From: CAWBRT01 sp050015355
GTDB lineage: Bacteria > Acidobacteriota > Terriglobia > Terriglobales > Acidobacteriaceae
Length of the DNA stretch: 63,848 nt
Reading direction: 5' to 3'
Assembly (NCBI GenBank): GCA_050015355.1
Contig: JBEKBO010000013.1
Span: 1-63,848, forward strand
Shown here: positions 30,356-37,807 of the stretch, in pieces
Layout of the letters: every line of letters starts with the position of its first letter
How positions within the stretch are numbered: position 1 is the first letter of the stretch
Made by a program: the position numbers and the translations under genes
Notes under the pieces: generated by a model
What the model saw: only the letters and a program-made list of their open reading frames with translations
Databases searched by the model: none
What the model was told of the DNA's origin: nothing

Positions 30356-31522
30356 ATGCGCAGGGTGTATCTCGACAATAACGCTACCAGTCCACTGCTG
30401 CCGGAAGTTTTCGAGGCGATGCGGCCATGCTTCCTGGAGAGCTTCGGCAACGCCTCGTCCATCCACCAGCAGGGGCAGCAGGCACGCGCCGCGGTAGAGC
30501 AGGCGCGAGACAGCGTCGCGCAACTGCTGGGCGCGCGGGCGGTGGAGATCGTTTTCACCAGCGGCGGAACGGAAGGCGATAATCTGGCGCTGTTTGGCAT
30601 GGTTTCCGCGGGCGATCACATCGTCACCAGCAGCATTGAACATCACGCGGTGCTCAACTCCTGCAAGCGGCTGGAGGCGCTCGGAGTGGAGACGACGTTT
30701 CTCAGGGTGGACGGGCAGGGGCTGGTCAGCCCCGGCGACGTGCGCTCGGCCCTGCGGCCGAATACGCGGCTGATTTCAGTGATGATGGCGAACAACGAAA
30801 CCGGAGCGCTGCAGCCGGTGGAGGAGATCGGCAGGATTGCTGCCGAAGCTGACGTGTGGTTCCACACAGACGCGGTGCAGGCCGCCGGGAAGGTGCCGAT
30901 CGATGTGGGACGCATCGGGTGCGATCTGCTGACGATTTCCGCCCACAAACTGCACGGGCCGCAGGGAGTCGGAGCGCTTTACGTGCGCAGGGGAACGCTC
31001 TTGCAGCCGATGATGCACGGCGGACGGCATGAGCGCGGACGGCGCGCCGGGACGGAAAACCTGCCGGGCATCGCCGGGCTTGGCAAGGCGGCCGAGGTGG
31101 CTCGCGAGTGGCTTGCCGGCGGCGGGGCGGAGAAAATGGCGGCAATGCGCAACCGCTTCGAAAGCCACATCCTGCGGCAGGTGGAGTCGACGCGGGCGAA
31201 CAGCGGACAGGTGGCGCGCACTCCGAACACCTCGAATATTGTTTTCGAGTGCATCGAAGGCGAAGCGCTGGTGATTGCGCTCGATCTGAAGGGCATCTCG
31301 GTTTCCACCGGAGCGGCGTGCTCTTCCGGCGCGGTCGAGCCTTCGCACGTGCTGACCGCCATGGGCCTCACCTCCGGCGAGGCGCGCGCCTCGATTCGCT
31401 TCAGCCTGGGTAAACAGACGAGCGAGGAAGATCTCGCATTCGTGCTCGAGCAGTTGCCGGCGACGGTCACAAAGCTGAGGGAGTTGAGCCCGGTGTGGAG
31501 AAAAGCGGTTTCAAGTCTCTAG
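30356..31522 (+). CDS. IscS/NifS-type cysteine desulfurase
   Basis: 388-residue PLP enzyme that takes sulfur from cysteine as a persulfide. Motifs: VYLDNNATSPLLPEV, FTSGGTEGDNLAL, SIEHHAVLNSC, HTDAVQAAGKVPID, the PLP lysine in TISAHKLHGPQGVGAL, RAGTENLPGIAG, and the loop cysteine in STGAACSSGAVEPSHVL. This is a class I (IscS-like) enzyme, distinct from the SufS encoded at 49004. mnmA follows 187 bases downstream on the same strand, so it probably feeds sulfur to tRNA 2-thiouridine synthesis. Confidence 0.92.
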   Translation: MRRVYLDNNATSPLLPEVFEAMRPCFLESFGNASSIHQQGQQARAAVEQARDSVAQLLGARAVEIVFTSGGTEGDNLALFGMVSAGDHIVTSSIEHHAVLNSCKRLEALGVETTFLRVDGQGLVSPGDVRSALRPNTRLISVMMANNETGALQPVEEIGRIAAEADVWFHTDAVQAAGKVPIDVGRIGCDLLTISAHKLHGPQGVGALYVRRGTLLQPMMHGGRHERGRRAGTENLPGIAGLGKAAEVAREWLAGGGAEKMAAMRNRFESHILRQVESTRANSGQVARTPNTSNIVFECIEGEALVIALDLKGISVSTGAACSSGAVEPSHVLTAMGLTSGEARASIRFSLGKQTSEEDLAFVLEQLPATVTKLRELSPVWRKAVSSL

Positions 31523-31593
31523 AGTTTGTTCCTGTTACAGAAAACAGCGAATCTCCTCAGGGGCTAAAGCCCGCATTTTTATTGGCTCTGGAC

Positions 31594-31658
31594 GGCGCGG
31601 CTCAAGGCACCCCAGCAAGCCAAATACAGGCTTGCTGGGGACCCCGCAAAGCCGCGCC
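31594..31658. repeat. F2 palindromic repeat, full-length copy with outer arms
   Basis: Inner arms CCCCAGCAAGC (31610-31620) and GCTTGCTGGGG (31630-31640) are perfect, followed by ACCCC. Outer arms GGCGCGGCT (31594-31602) and AGCCGCGCC (31650-31658) are also perfect, followed by CCTTCAAAGA. The same 3' outer end recurs after the copy at 60704. Intergenic between the desulfurase gene and mnmA. Confidence 0.88.
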
Positions 31659-31709
31659 CCTTCAAAGAGCGGACACAGAACTGACAACTGAGAATCGGGA
31701 ATCTAGAAG

Positions 31710-32834
31710 TTGAGCAAGCACACCATCGCGGTTGCCATGTCCGGCGGCGTCGATTCTTCGACCGTGGCGGCGATGTTGTGCGCCGAGGGACACAAGGTGA
31801 TCGGCTTGACCATGCAACTGTGGAACCAGCGCAGACTTGCGGGTCATGAGGGAATGCCGGAGGGAGTGCAGGGCCGGTGCTGCTCGCTGGATGACGTTTA
31901 TGACGCGCGCCGGGTCGCCGAGAAGCTTGGGATTCCGTACTACGTGGTGAACCACGAAGAGCGTTTCGAGCAGGACGTGGTGCGGCCCTTCGTGGCCGAC
32001 TACCTCTCCGGGCGCACGCCAATCCCGTGCAGCCTTTGCAATAATCATCTGAAGTTCGATCAGTTGCTGCTGACGGCGCGGCAGATTGGGGCCGACTGCA
32101 TCGCCACGGGACACTATGCCCGCAACGAGTACGACGCCGGGCGCGGACGCTGGCTGCTCAAGCGCCCGGCCGATCGCGCCAAGGACCAGACGTACTTTCT
32201 TTTTGGACTGACGCAGGAGCAACTAAGCCGAACCCTGTTTCCGCTGGGCGAGATGCACAAGCCCGAGGTGCGGGACGAGGCGCGGCGGCAGGGACTTACG
32301 GTTTTGGCGGAGAAGCCCGATTCGCAGGAGATCTGTTTTGTGCCCGGCGGCGATTACAAGCGCTTTCTGGATGCGTACTTGGCCGAGCAGGGCGACCCAC
32401 TGCCCGACACGTCAGGAGAGCTGGTGACGGCTACGGGCGAGGTGCTGGGCCATCATAACGGAATTCACAACTTCACCATCGGCCAGCGCAAAGGGTTGGG
32501 TATCGCGACGGGCAATCCACTCTACGTAGTGGAAATTCGCGGCGACAAGCGTCAAGTGGTGGTGGGAGGCGGCGAGAATCTGCTCTCAACCAACTTGCGA
32601 GCCAAGCACCTGAACTGGATTCTCTTTGATGGGCTGGCGAACAGGGTTGGCGAGCCGCTGCGAGTACGGGCCAAAATACGTCACCGGCATGAGCCGGCGC
32701 TGGCGACCGTGGAGACGGCAGGCGACGACGAGGTCATGGTCACCTTTGATGAGCCTCAGCGCTCGATCACGCCCGGACAGGCGGTCGTGTTCTACGATGA
32801 TGACTTGGTTGTGGGCGGCGGCTGGATCTGCTGA
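31710..32834 (+). CDS. mnmA: tRNA-specific 2-thiouridylase MnmA
   Basis: 374 residues. Adenylates and thiolates U34 of Lys, Glu and Gln tRNAs. The PP-loop is AVAMSGGVDSSTVAAML (N-terminal). The catalytic cysteines are in IPCSLCNNHLKF and SQEICFVPGGDY. Later come IATGHYARNEY, LKRPADRAKDQTYFLFGL and FTIGQRKGLGIATG. The start is TTG 31710, giving MSKHTIAVAMSGG; no upstream ATG in frame gives a better N-terminus. Pairs functionally with the desulfurase upstream. Confidence 0.95.
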   Translation: MSKHTIAVAMSGGVDSSTVAAMLCAEGHKVIGLTMQLWNQRRLAGHEGMPEGVQGRCCSLDDVYDARRVAEKLGIPYYVVNHEERFEQDVVRPFVADYLSGRTPIPCSLCNNHLKFDQLLLTARQIGADCIATGHYARNEYDAGRGRWLLKRPADRAKDQTYFLFGLTQEQLSRTLFPLGEMHKPEVRDEARRQGLTVLAEKPDSQEICFVPGGDYKRFLDAYLAEQGDPLPDTSGELVTATGEVLGHHNGIHNFTIGQRKGLGIATGNPLYVVEIRGDKRQVVVGGGENLLSTNLRAKHLNWILFDGLANRVGEPLRVRAKIRHRHEPALATVETAGDDEVMVTFDEPQRSITPGQAVVFYDDDLVVGGGWIC

Positions 32835-32943
32835 TCGTCCGGCCGTTTGAGACTCGCCGAGATGAAGATTTGTTCATTTGCCCACCAAAGAGCTAATCGA
32901 TTCGCATCACAACTACCGCAGTCCCCTTGTTGGTCTGGAGCTA

Positions 32944-33007
32944 CCCCACGTTGGCCCATTATCCCAGCACGCGATGTTCGCCGGGAACCCGATGGGCGAA
33001 CGTGGGG
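32944..33007 (+). repeat. F1 palindrome with an F2-like palindrome inserted in its loop
   Basis: Outer F1 arms CCCCACGTT (32944-32952) and AACGTGGGG (32999-33007), flanks CTA and CAT. The loop is about 46 rather than 15 bases. It holds CCCAGCACGCG...CGCCGGGAACCC, the F2 pattern, flanked by CCCAT/ATGGG arms. Confidence 0.75.
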
Positions 33008-33102
33008 CATCGGCTGTGATCGGGTGAGTTGATGCGCAGATGCAGACAAGGCTAGAATGAGGCACCCCGCCAGTAGCGGTGGGTCATCCGGCGAACTTCA
33101 CC

Positions 33103-33612
33103 CTAAATGAACATTTCGTCGCGCGGCATTGCATTCTTTTGCCGCTGCACCTTCCGGCTGCCGAGAAACTCGGCAAGCCCTGCCGCCACGCCGCTCAGCA
33201 CGCCGGAGACCTGCCGCATCGGCGACGAAATGAGGTGCTGGACGTTCTCGGTAGTCGCCTCAACCCGAGTGAGCGTACGCGTCAGCAACTCGTCGGCTCG
33301 CGCCACCTGCTGGCGAACCCGATCGTTGATCTCGTTTGCCGTCGAGCTGATTCGCTCCACATCCTGGCGGGCGGTCGCGCTCAGGACGGCAAGGTTCTGC
33401 AAAATCTCCCGCACTTGAGGCGTCGATTCGGCCAGCAGAATCTTTGCATCGCGAATCATCGGAAGCAGGTTTTCTTCCATTTCTTTCGAGAGGCGTTGCA
33501 ATCGCTCGCCGGTTTTCCTGGAAGAGACAAAGAGCGCGATCAGCACCCCCATCTGGACGACAATGGCGAGAGCCGTCACCCCCACGAACACCGTCAACAG
33601 GTTTTCGTTCAT
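33103..33612 (-). CDS. Membrane-anchored coiled-coil protein (DUF948-like)
   Basis: 169 residues. One N-terminal membrane helix (LLTVFVGVTALAIVVQMGVL to about residue 29) is followed by a long heptad-rich helix (ERLQRLSKEMEENLLPMI through DRVRQQVARADELLTRTL) with no catalytic motif. The C-terminus (MRQVSGVLSGVAAGLAEFL) is amphipathic. This topology matches DUF948-type proteins seen beside YtxH-domain proteins, as here (the next gene on this strand is at 33762-34079). Role unknown, possibly envelope or stress related. Confidence 0.75.
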   Translation of the reverse strand: MNENLLTVFVGVTALAIVVQMGVLIALFVSSRKTGERLQRLSKEMEENLLPMIRDAKILLAESTPQVREILQNLAVLSATARQDVERISSTANEINDRVRQQVARADELLTRTLTRVEATTENVQHLISSPMRQVSGVLSGVAAGLAEFLGSRKVQRQKNAMPRDEMFI

Positions 33613-33662
33613 ATAAGTTCAATCCCGTCCAGTGCTGCCGTGCGGCGGCTTGGATTTTTCCG

Positions 33663-33693
33663 CCCCAACAAGCCAACAGCCGGCTTGTCGGGG
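33663..33693. repeat. F2 palindromic repeat
   Basis: Arms CCCCAACAAGCC (33663-33674) and GGCTTGTCGGGG (33682-33693), one mismatch, followed by ATCCC. Intergenic between the coiled-coil and YtxH-type genes. Confidence 0.8.
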
Positions 33694-33761
33694 ATCCCAA
33701 CTGCCAATTCCATGGTCTGCCTGGCCGTCTTCGCGGCACTCTGGCTGTGGGGTTATACAGA

Positions 33762-34079
33762 CTACGCCTTGGGCGCGCCACCTTCCGGTTCAGGGCTGCT
33801 CGTCGCCTCCTGATAGGCCTGACGGCCCGCTTCAAAGGCGGAGCGGATCTGATCCTTCTGCTGACTGACATAATCACGCCCGCGGCTCACGAAGTCCTGA
33901 GCCTGATCGCGGTATTGCCTGGCGCGGTCCTTTACGGTGTCGGTGCCTTCTTCCGCCGCGCCCAGGATCGAGTCACGGATTTCGCGGCCAGGCTTTGGTG
34001 CATACAAGACGCCCAAAGCAGCGCCGAGTCCCAAGCCTGCCAAGAACCACAAAATGCCATTGCCGGTTTCGTCAGCCAT
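33762..34079 (-). CDS. YtxH domain-containing protein
   Basis: 105 residues. An N-terminal glycine-rich helix (GILWFLAGLGLGAALGVLYA) ends in the APKPGREIRD signature of YtxH/general-stress-type proteins. The rest is a charged helical segment (DRARQYRDQAQDFVSRGRDY) and a short Pro/Glu tail. AGGAGGAAG precedes the ATG, one of the strongest ribosome binding sites in the window. Probably transcribed with the DUF948-like gene. Confidence 0.85.
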   Translation of the reverse strand: MADETGNGILWFLAGLGLGAALGVLYAPKPGREIRDSILGAAEEGTDTVKDRARQYRDQAQDFVSRGRDYVSQQKDQIRSAFEAGRQAYQEATSSPEPEGGAPKA

Positions 34080-34160
34080 AATTCTTCCTCCTAAAACTCA
34101 AGAACAACGGATGGTAACACTGGAATCCAGGAAAGTGAAATCCCGCCCGACGGGTTGAGG

Positions 34161-34886
34161 CTACGGTTTCTGCGTCGGCCGAATCAGCACCTCGCTGGCG
34201 AAGGCCCGCGGAGCCTGCGTGACCAGCATGGCCACCACGTGCGCGATGTCTTCCGGCTGCAGCATCTTCGACGAATCCTTGCCGGCGTGACGGTCGAAAT
34301 CGGTGTGCGTGGAACCCGGACAGACGACTGCGACACGGATATTATAAGGGCGAAGTTCTTCCGCCACGGTATAGGTCAGCCCATTCAACCCCAACTTGGA
34401 AGCGGCGTACACCGCCCGATTGGGCAACGGCCCCTTGGAAGCGAGCGAAGAGATGTTGATGATATGGCCCCTTTTGGCCGCGATCATCAGGGGAGCGAAA
34501 GCCCGGATTGCGTAAAACACGCCGCGCAGGTTGGTGTTCATAATCTGGTCCCACTGTTCGGGGGGAAGTTCGTGAAGCGGACCGGAGAAGCCGCCGACGC
34601 CAGCGTTGTTGACCAGGATATCGGCGCGTTCCCAGGTCTGTTGGACATGCGTTGCCAATCTCTCCACGTCCGGCAGCGAGGTTACGTCGCAAACAATGGG
34701 GTTGCAGGCGCCGCCCGATTGGCGGATTTGCTCAGCGGCGGATTCCAGCGCCTGGCGCGTCCGACCGGTGATCACCGTGGTTGCCCCGAGCTCCGCCAGT
34801 TTGCGGGCAATAGCCGCGCCTATGCCGCGTCCGCCGCCGGTGACGACGGCGACCTGTGTCCGTAGCGCGCGAGTCGTATCTGTCAT
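34161..34886 (-). CDS. SDR-family NAD(P)-dependent oxidoreductase
   Basis: 241-residue classical short-chain dehydrogenase/reductase. Cofactor motif VAVVTGGGRGIGAAIARKLA near the N-terminus, DILVNNAGVGG in the middle, catalytic Ser in IINISSLASKG and Tyr/Lys in YAASKLGLNGLTYTV, then VCPGSTHTDF. FabG-like in form, but substrate not predictable. The start is taken as ATG 34886 (MTDTTRALRTQVAVV); the frame is open further upstream without family similarity. Neighbouring minus-strand genes encode envelope proteins. Confidence 0.87.
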   Translation of the reverse strand: MTDTTRALRTQVAVVTGGGRGIGAAIARKLAELGATTVITGRTRQALESAAEQIRQSGGACNPIVCDVTSLPDVERLATHVQQTWERADILVNNAGVGGFSGPLHELPPEQWDQIMNTNLRGVFYAIRAFAPLMIAAKRGHIINISSLASKGPLPNRAVYAASKLGLNGLTYTVAEELRPYNIRVAVVCPGSTHTDFDRHAGKDSSKMLQPEDIAHVVAMLVTQAPRAFASEVLIRPTQKP

Positions 34887-34990
34887 ATGGACGATGATAA
34901 TGAATTCGACGGGAAGGGGGAATCCCGGCAGGAGAGTTCGGCATCTGAACTGGCGTGTGCTGCGGAATTCCGCAAGCATGGCTACGTTAC

Positions 34991-35020
34991 TTGCCTTAGT
35001 CCCAGGCGGCTCCCTATAAT
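34991..35020 (+). promoter_or_regulatory. Likely sigma70-type promoter of the secreted TPR-like gene
   Basis: TTGCCT (34991-34996), an 18-base spacer and TATAAT (35015-35020). A transcript from here would have a leader of about 165 bases before ATG 35192. The rest of the gap 34887-35191 shows no gene or repeat. Confidence 0.5.
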
Positions 35021-35191
35021 CGACCAGTTTGAGGTTCCGGCGGTGGCTGACGGGGAGGCCATATCCCTGCGGCAACACCAGGTGTATTTGCCTGACCCTC
35101 CGGGGGATATCAGCAGCGAAGGAAATTGAGTCCGGGGGCCGCGCCCGGGTGAGCATTGCACATTCCGCGCCGTTCGAAGGAGAACCACCCA

Positions 35192-36514
35192 ATGAAGAAG
35201 TCGCTCCTCATGTTGTTGCTTGTACTGGTGGCAGCAGCCTACGCCCAGCAATCCGCGCCGCCCTCCAGTCAAGCCGGCAGCAACGCTCAGCAGCCGGCGG
35301 CGGGGCAGAAGCAGCAGAAGACGATCAAAGATCCCGCCGAATACAAGGCCTATGTCGACGCGGTCCAGACTGCCGACCCCGGGCAAAGGGCAACAGTGCT
35401 GGAGTCCTTTCTGCAGACTTATCCCAACACGGTGATGAAGGAAGACGCGACGGAACTGCTGCTGAAGACTTACCAGCAGTTGCTGGCGAACGATCCGCAG
35501 AAGTATACGCAGAAAGTGCTGGAGACCGGACAACAACTGCTGCAAATCAATCCGAGCAACCTGACGGCGCTGGCTCTGATGAGTTACATGGACCATGCGC
35601 TGGCTCAGGGCGGCGGGCCCAATGCCGAGCAGATGTTGCAGCAGGCAAGGCAATACGGCGAGCGCGGCCTGCAGCAGTTGCCGCTGCAGAACAAGCCGGA
35701 CGGATACACGGACGAGCAGTGGAACAAGTTGAAGCAGGATTTCCGCATCGTCTTCCTAGGTTCCATCGGACACGCGGCACTGCAAAGCAAAGACTACAAG
35801 ACGGCGCAGGAATCTCTTAAGGAAGTGGTGGCTGCCGATCCCAACAATTTCACCAATGTTTTTCTGCTGGCGCTGGCGTATCTGGAACCGAATCCGCCCG
35901 TTCCAGACGGGCTCTTCTGGATTGCCCGGGCGTTGGCGCTGGCTCCGCCGCAGATGCCCGCGACGCAGTTGCAGACCTATCAGCGATACGGCCGCGGCAA
36001 ATACGTCCGCTATCACGGCTCCGAGGACGGATGGGATCAATTGGTGGCAATGGCCAAGACGACACCCGCCGAACCGCCTAACTTCAGCGTTCCTCCGGCG
36101 CCCTCTCCGTCCGAGCAGGCTGGCATGATGTTGCAGAAGAGCACGCCCGAGCAACTGTCGTTTGCCGAATGGCAATTCATTCTGACCTCGGGAAACCAAC
36201 AGGCCGCGGATCAGGTCTGGAACGCAATCAAGGGCAAAGCATTGCGGATGGTGGCGCAGGTGATTTCCGCGACCACCACCAGTGCCAAGCTTGCCGGAAG
36301 CGAAGACGACATCCAGGCGAACAAGGCCGATATCGAAGTGGTTTTTGGCACGCCGCTGGTGGCGGCGCGTGTTCCTAAATCCGGAGCACAGATCACATTC
36401 CAGGGAGTTCCGGACAGCTATGCGCCAAATCCGTTCCTGATGCATATGACGGATGGGCAATTGCTGGGCCGGCCCGCCGGGACCACGCCCCCCAAGCCGC
36501 GCCCAAAGCAATAA
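35192..36514 (+). CDS. Secreted TPR-type hypothetical protein
   Basis: 440 residues. A signal peptide (KKSLLMLLLVLVAAAYAQQ) is followed by a Gln/Ala/Pro-rich linker, then helical-repeat pairs resembling TPRs (YKTAQESLKEVVAADPNNF and VFLLALAYLEPNPPVPDG). The C-terminal ~130 residues are a separate region (STPEQLSFAEWQFILTSG, then IEVVFGTPLVAARVPKSGA) that looks beta-rich. AAGGAG lies 13 bases before the ATG and a clear terminator follows. This layout is recurrent in acidobacteria; function unknown. Confidence 0.8.
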   Translation: MKKSLLMLLLVLVAAAYAQQSAPPSSQAGSNAQQPAAGQKQQKTIKDPAEYKAYVDAVQTADPGQRATVLESFLQTYPNTVMKEDATELLLKTYQQLLANDPQKYTQKVLETGQQLLQINPSNLTALALMSYMDHALAQGGGPNAEQMLQQARQYGERGLQQLPLQNKPDGYTDEQWNKLKQDFRIVFLGSIGHAALQSKDYKTAQESLKEVVAADPNNFTNVFLLALAYLEPNPPVPDGLFWIARALALAPPQMPATQLQTYQRYGRGKYVRYHGSEDGWDQLVAMAKTTPAEPPNFSVPPAPSPSEQAGMMLQKSTPEQLSFAEWQFILTSGNQQAADQVWNAIKGKALRMVAQVISATTTSAKLAGSEDDIQANKADIEVVFGTPLVAARVPKSGAQITFQGVPDSYAPNPFLMHMTDGQLLGRPAGTTPPKPRPKQ

Positions 36515-36538
36515 CTCATTCGGTTGCTGCGAAATCAA

Positions 36539-36572
36539 CGAGGCGGCTCTTTAATGTGGGCCGCCTCGTTTT
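36539..36572. terminator. Intrinsic terminator, bidirectional
   Basis: CGAGGCGGC (36539-36547) pairs with GCCGCCTCG (36560-36568), followed by TTTTGCTTT. It sits between convergent genes ending at 36514 and 36595. Confidence 0.88.
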
Positions 36573-36594
36573 GCTTTGCGCGAATTGCCGCTCT

Positions 36595-37368
36595 TCATGC
36601 GGAAACCATTGCGGCCAGCTCGATGCTCTCGCCATCTTCCGGAATCAGAATGCGGTGCTCAAGTCCGGCGGCTCTTGACTGAGTCCGGAGACCTTCCCGC
36701 GGCAGACCGCAGTGATTAATTGCCTCCATATGGACCGCGATGACGGTGGAATTTGGAGCCCGTTGGGCTACGGCAATCACGTCGGAAGCGCTCATCGTGA
36801 TCGGATCGCCTTCGCGAAAGCGGGCTTCGCCAGCATTGACCACGATTACATCGGGTGTGTGCGCGGCGAGCGTGCTCCGCACCTCGTCACACCAGATTGT
36901 GTCGCCCGCGATATACAGCGTTGGCTCGCCCGTGGTCCTGAGCACGAAACCGGAGACCGGAGCCATGCGCTTGCCGATGTCGCCGGTGCCGTGGCGTCCA
37001 CCCGTGCGGGTGATGACCGTCGCCTTCCACGCTAGTGAAACGGCAATCGGCCGCACGTCCGTAAACTTCCAATCGCGAAATTTAGCCTCGTCCTCCGGCT
37101 GGCAAAGGATGGGGAGATGCTTCGGTACGGCTTCGGTGGCGGCGTCATCCCAATGATCGCGGTGGGTGTGCGTTACCAGCACGGCGTCGACTCCGCGCAA
37201 TACCTCAACGGTGCCGATGGGCAAAGGCACAAGCGGGTTACGCTTCTCATTGGCCGTATTCACCACCGGCGGATTGGCGCCTGGAGAACTGAGGATGGGG
37301 TCAACCAGAAGCGTCGATCCCGCGAGACTGACCCGCAAGGTTGCATGGCGGACGAGTTGAATGTTCAT
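36595..37368 (-). CDS. Metallo-beta-lactamase-fold hydrolase
   Basis: 257 residues from ATG 37368 (the TTG at 37383 in the same frame is less likely). Begins IQLVRHATLRVSLAGSTLL (UPF0173/UlaG-like N-terminus), then VDAVLVTHTHRDHWDDAAT, the THxHxDH metal-binding motif. LYIAGDTIWCDEV provides the later Asp ligand and VIAVHMEAINHCG the final His. This fits the UlaG/N-acyl-phosphatidylethanolamine-type branch of the MBL superfamily; the substrate is unknown. Single gene, followed by the shared terminator at 36539. Confidence 0.85.
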   Translation of the reverse strand: MNIQLVRHATLRVSLAGSTLLVDPILSSPGANPPVVNTANEKRNPLVPLPIGTVEVLRGVDAVLVTHTHRDHWDDAATEAVPKHLPILCQPEDEAKFRDWKFTDVRPIAVSLAWKATVITRTGGRHGTGDIGKRMAPVSGFVLRTTGEPTLYIAGDTIWCDEVRSTLAAHTPDVIVVNAGEARFREGDPITMSASDVIAVAQRAPNSTVIAVHMEAINHCGLPREGLRTQSRAAGLEHRILIPEDGESIELAAMVSA

Positions 37369-37456
37369 AGGCGAGTCTTTCAAGTTTGCGTTAGAAGTGC
37401 GTTGTCGTTGACACAGAAGTGGTGTCCCGGAAACTCAAGCAGTAGATGTCTAAAGT

Positions 37457-37634
37457 GTCATTCTGAGCGACCTAAGGGAGCGAAGAATCCGCTTTTGTTT
37501 TCAGGAACGAGAAAAAGCAGATCCTTCGCTCCGCCACCCCAGCAACGGCAAAAGCGGCCGTCGCCGGGGACCCCGGTTCGCTCAGGATGACACTCACGAG
37601 GTGTTCCTAGTTATGCAGACGTTTCCAGGACGCC
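37457..37634. repeat. F3 composite repeat with a nested F2 palindrome
   Basis: Left end GTCATTCTGAGCG (37457-37469). AGCAGATCCTTCGCTCCGCC precedes the nested F2 (37537-37569), and GGTTCGCTCAGGATGACACT, then CACGAGGT, follows it. The right block (about 37575-37634, ending CCAGGACGCC) matches 9304-9362. Occupies most of the gap between the MBL-fold gene and the quinone reductase gene. Confidence 0.75.
37537..37569. repeat. F2 palindromic repeat (nested in F3)
   Basis: CCCCAGCAACGGC (37537-37549) pairs with GCCGTCGCCGGGG (37557-37569), then ACCCC. Two mismatches, both G-U compatible in RNA. Confidence 0.78.
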
Positions 37635-37807
37635 GTCCTCGAGCAATTATACAGTCGGTATACCCCAACATATCAGGCTGTCATGGCGAGTGAAGTCGAG
37701 ACACCTTTTGTTTCTGCTGCCGAAAGCAAAGGGTGGCTCCACTCCGCTTCGCTCCGGTCGCCATGACATCCCCTTGGGAATTCTTGGATACACCAATGGG
37801 CGCCGCC

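Noticed and set aside
9199..33010. F1 repeats as a CRISPR-like array
   Set aside because: Copies are dispersed, in both orientations, with no regular spacers and no cas genes.
34887..35129. 80-residue plus-strand open frame upstream of the secreted TPR-like gene
   Set aside because: Composition is ordinary non-coding, it has no ribosome binding site, and it contains a TATAAT promoter candidate.
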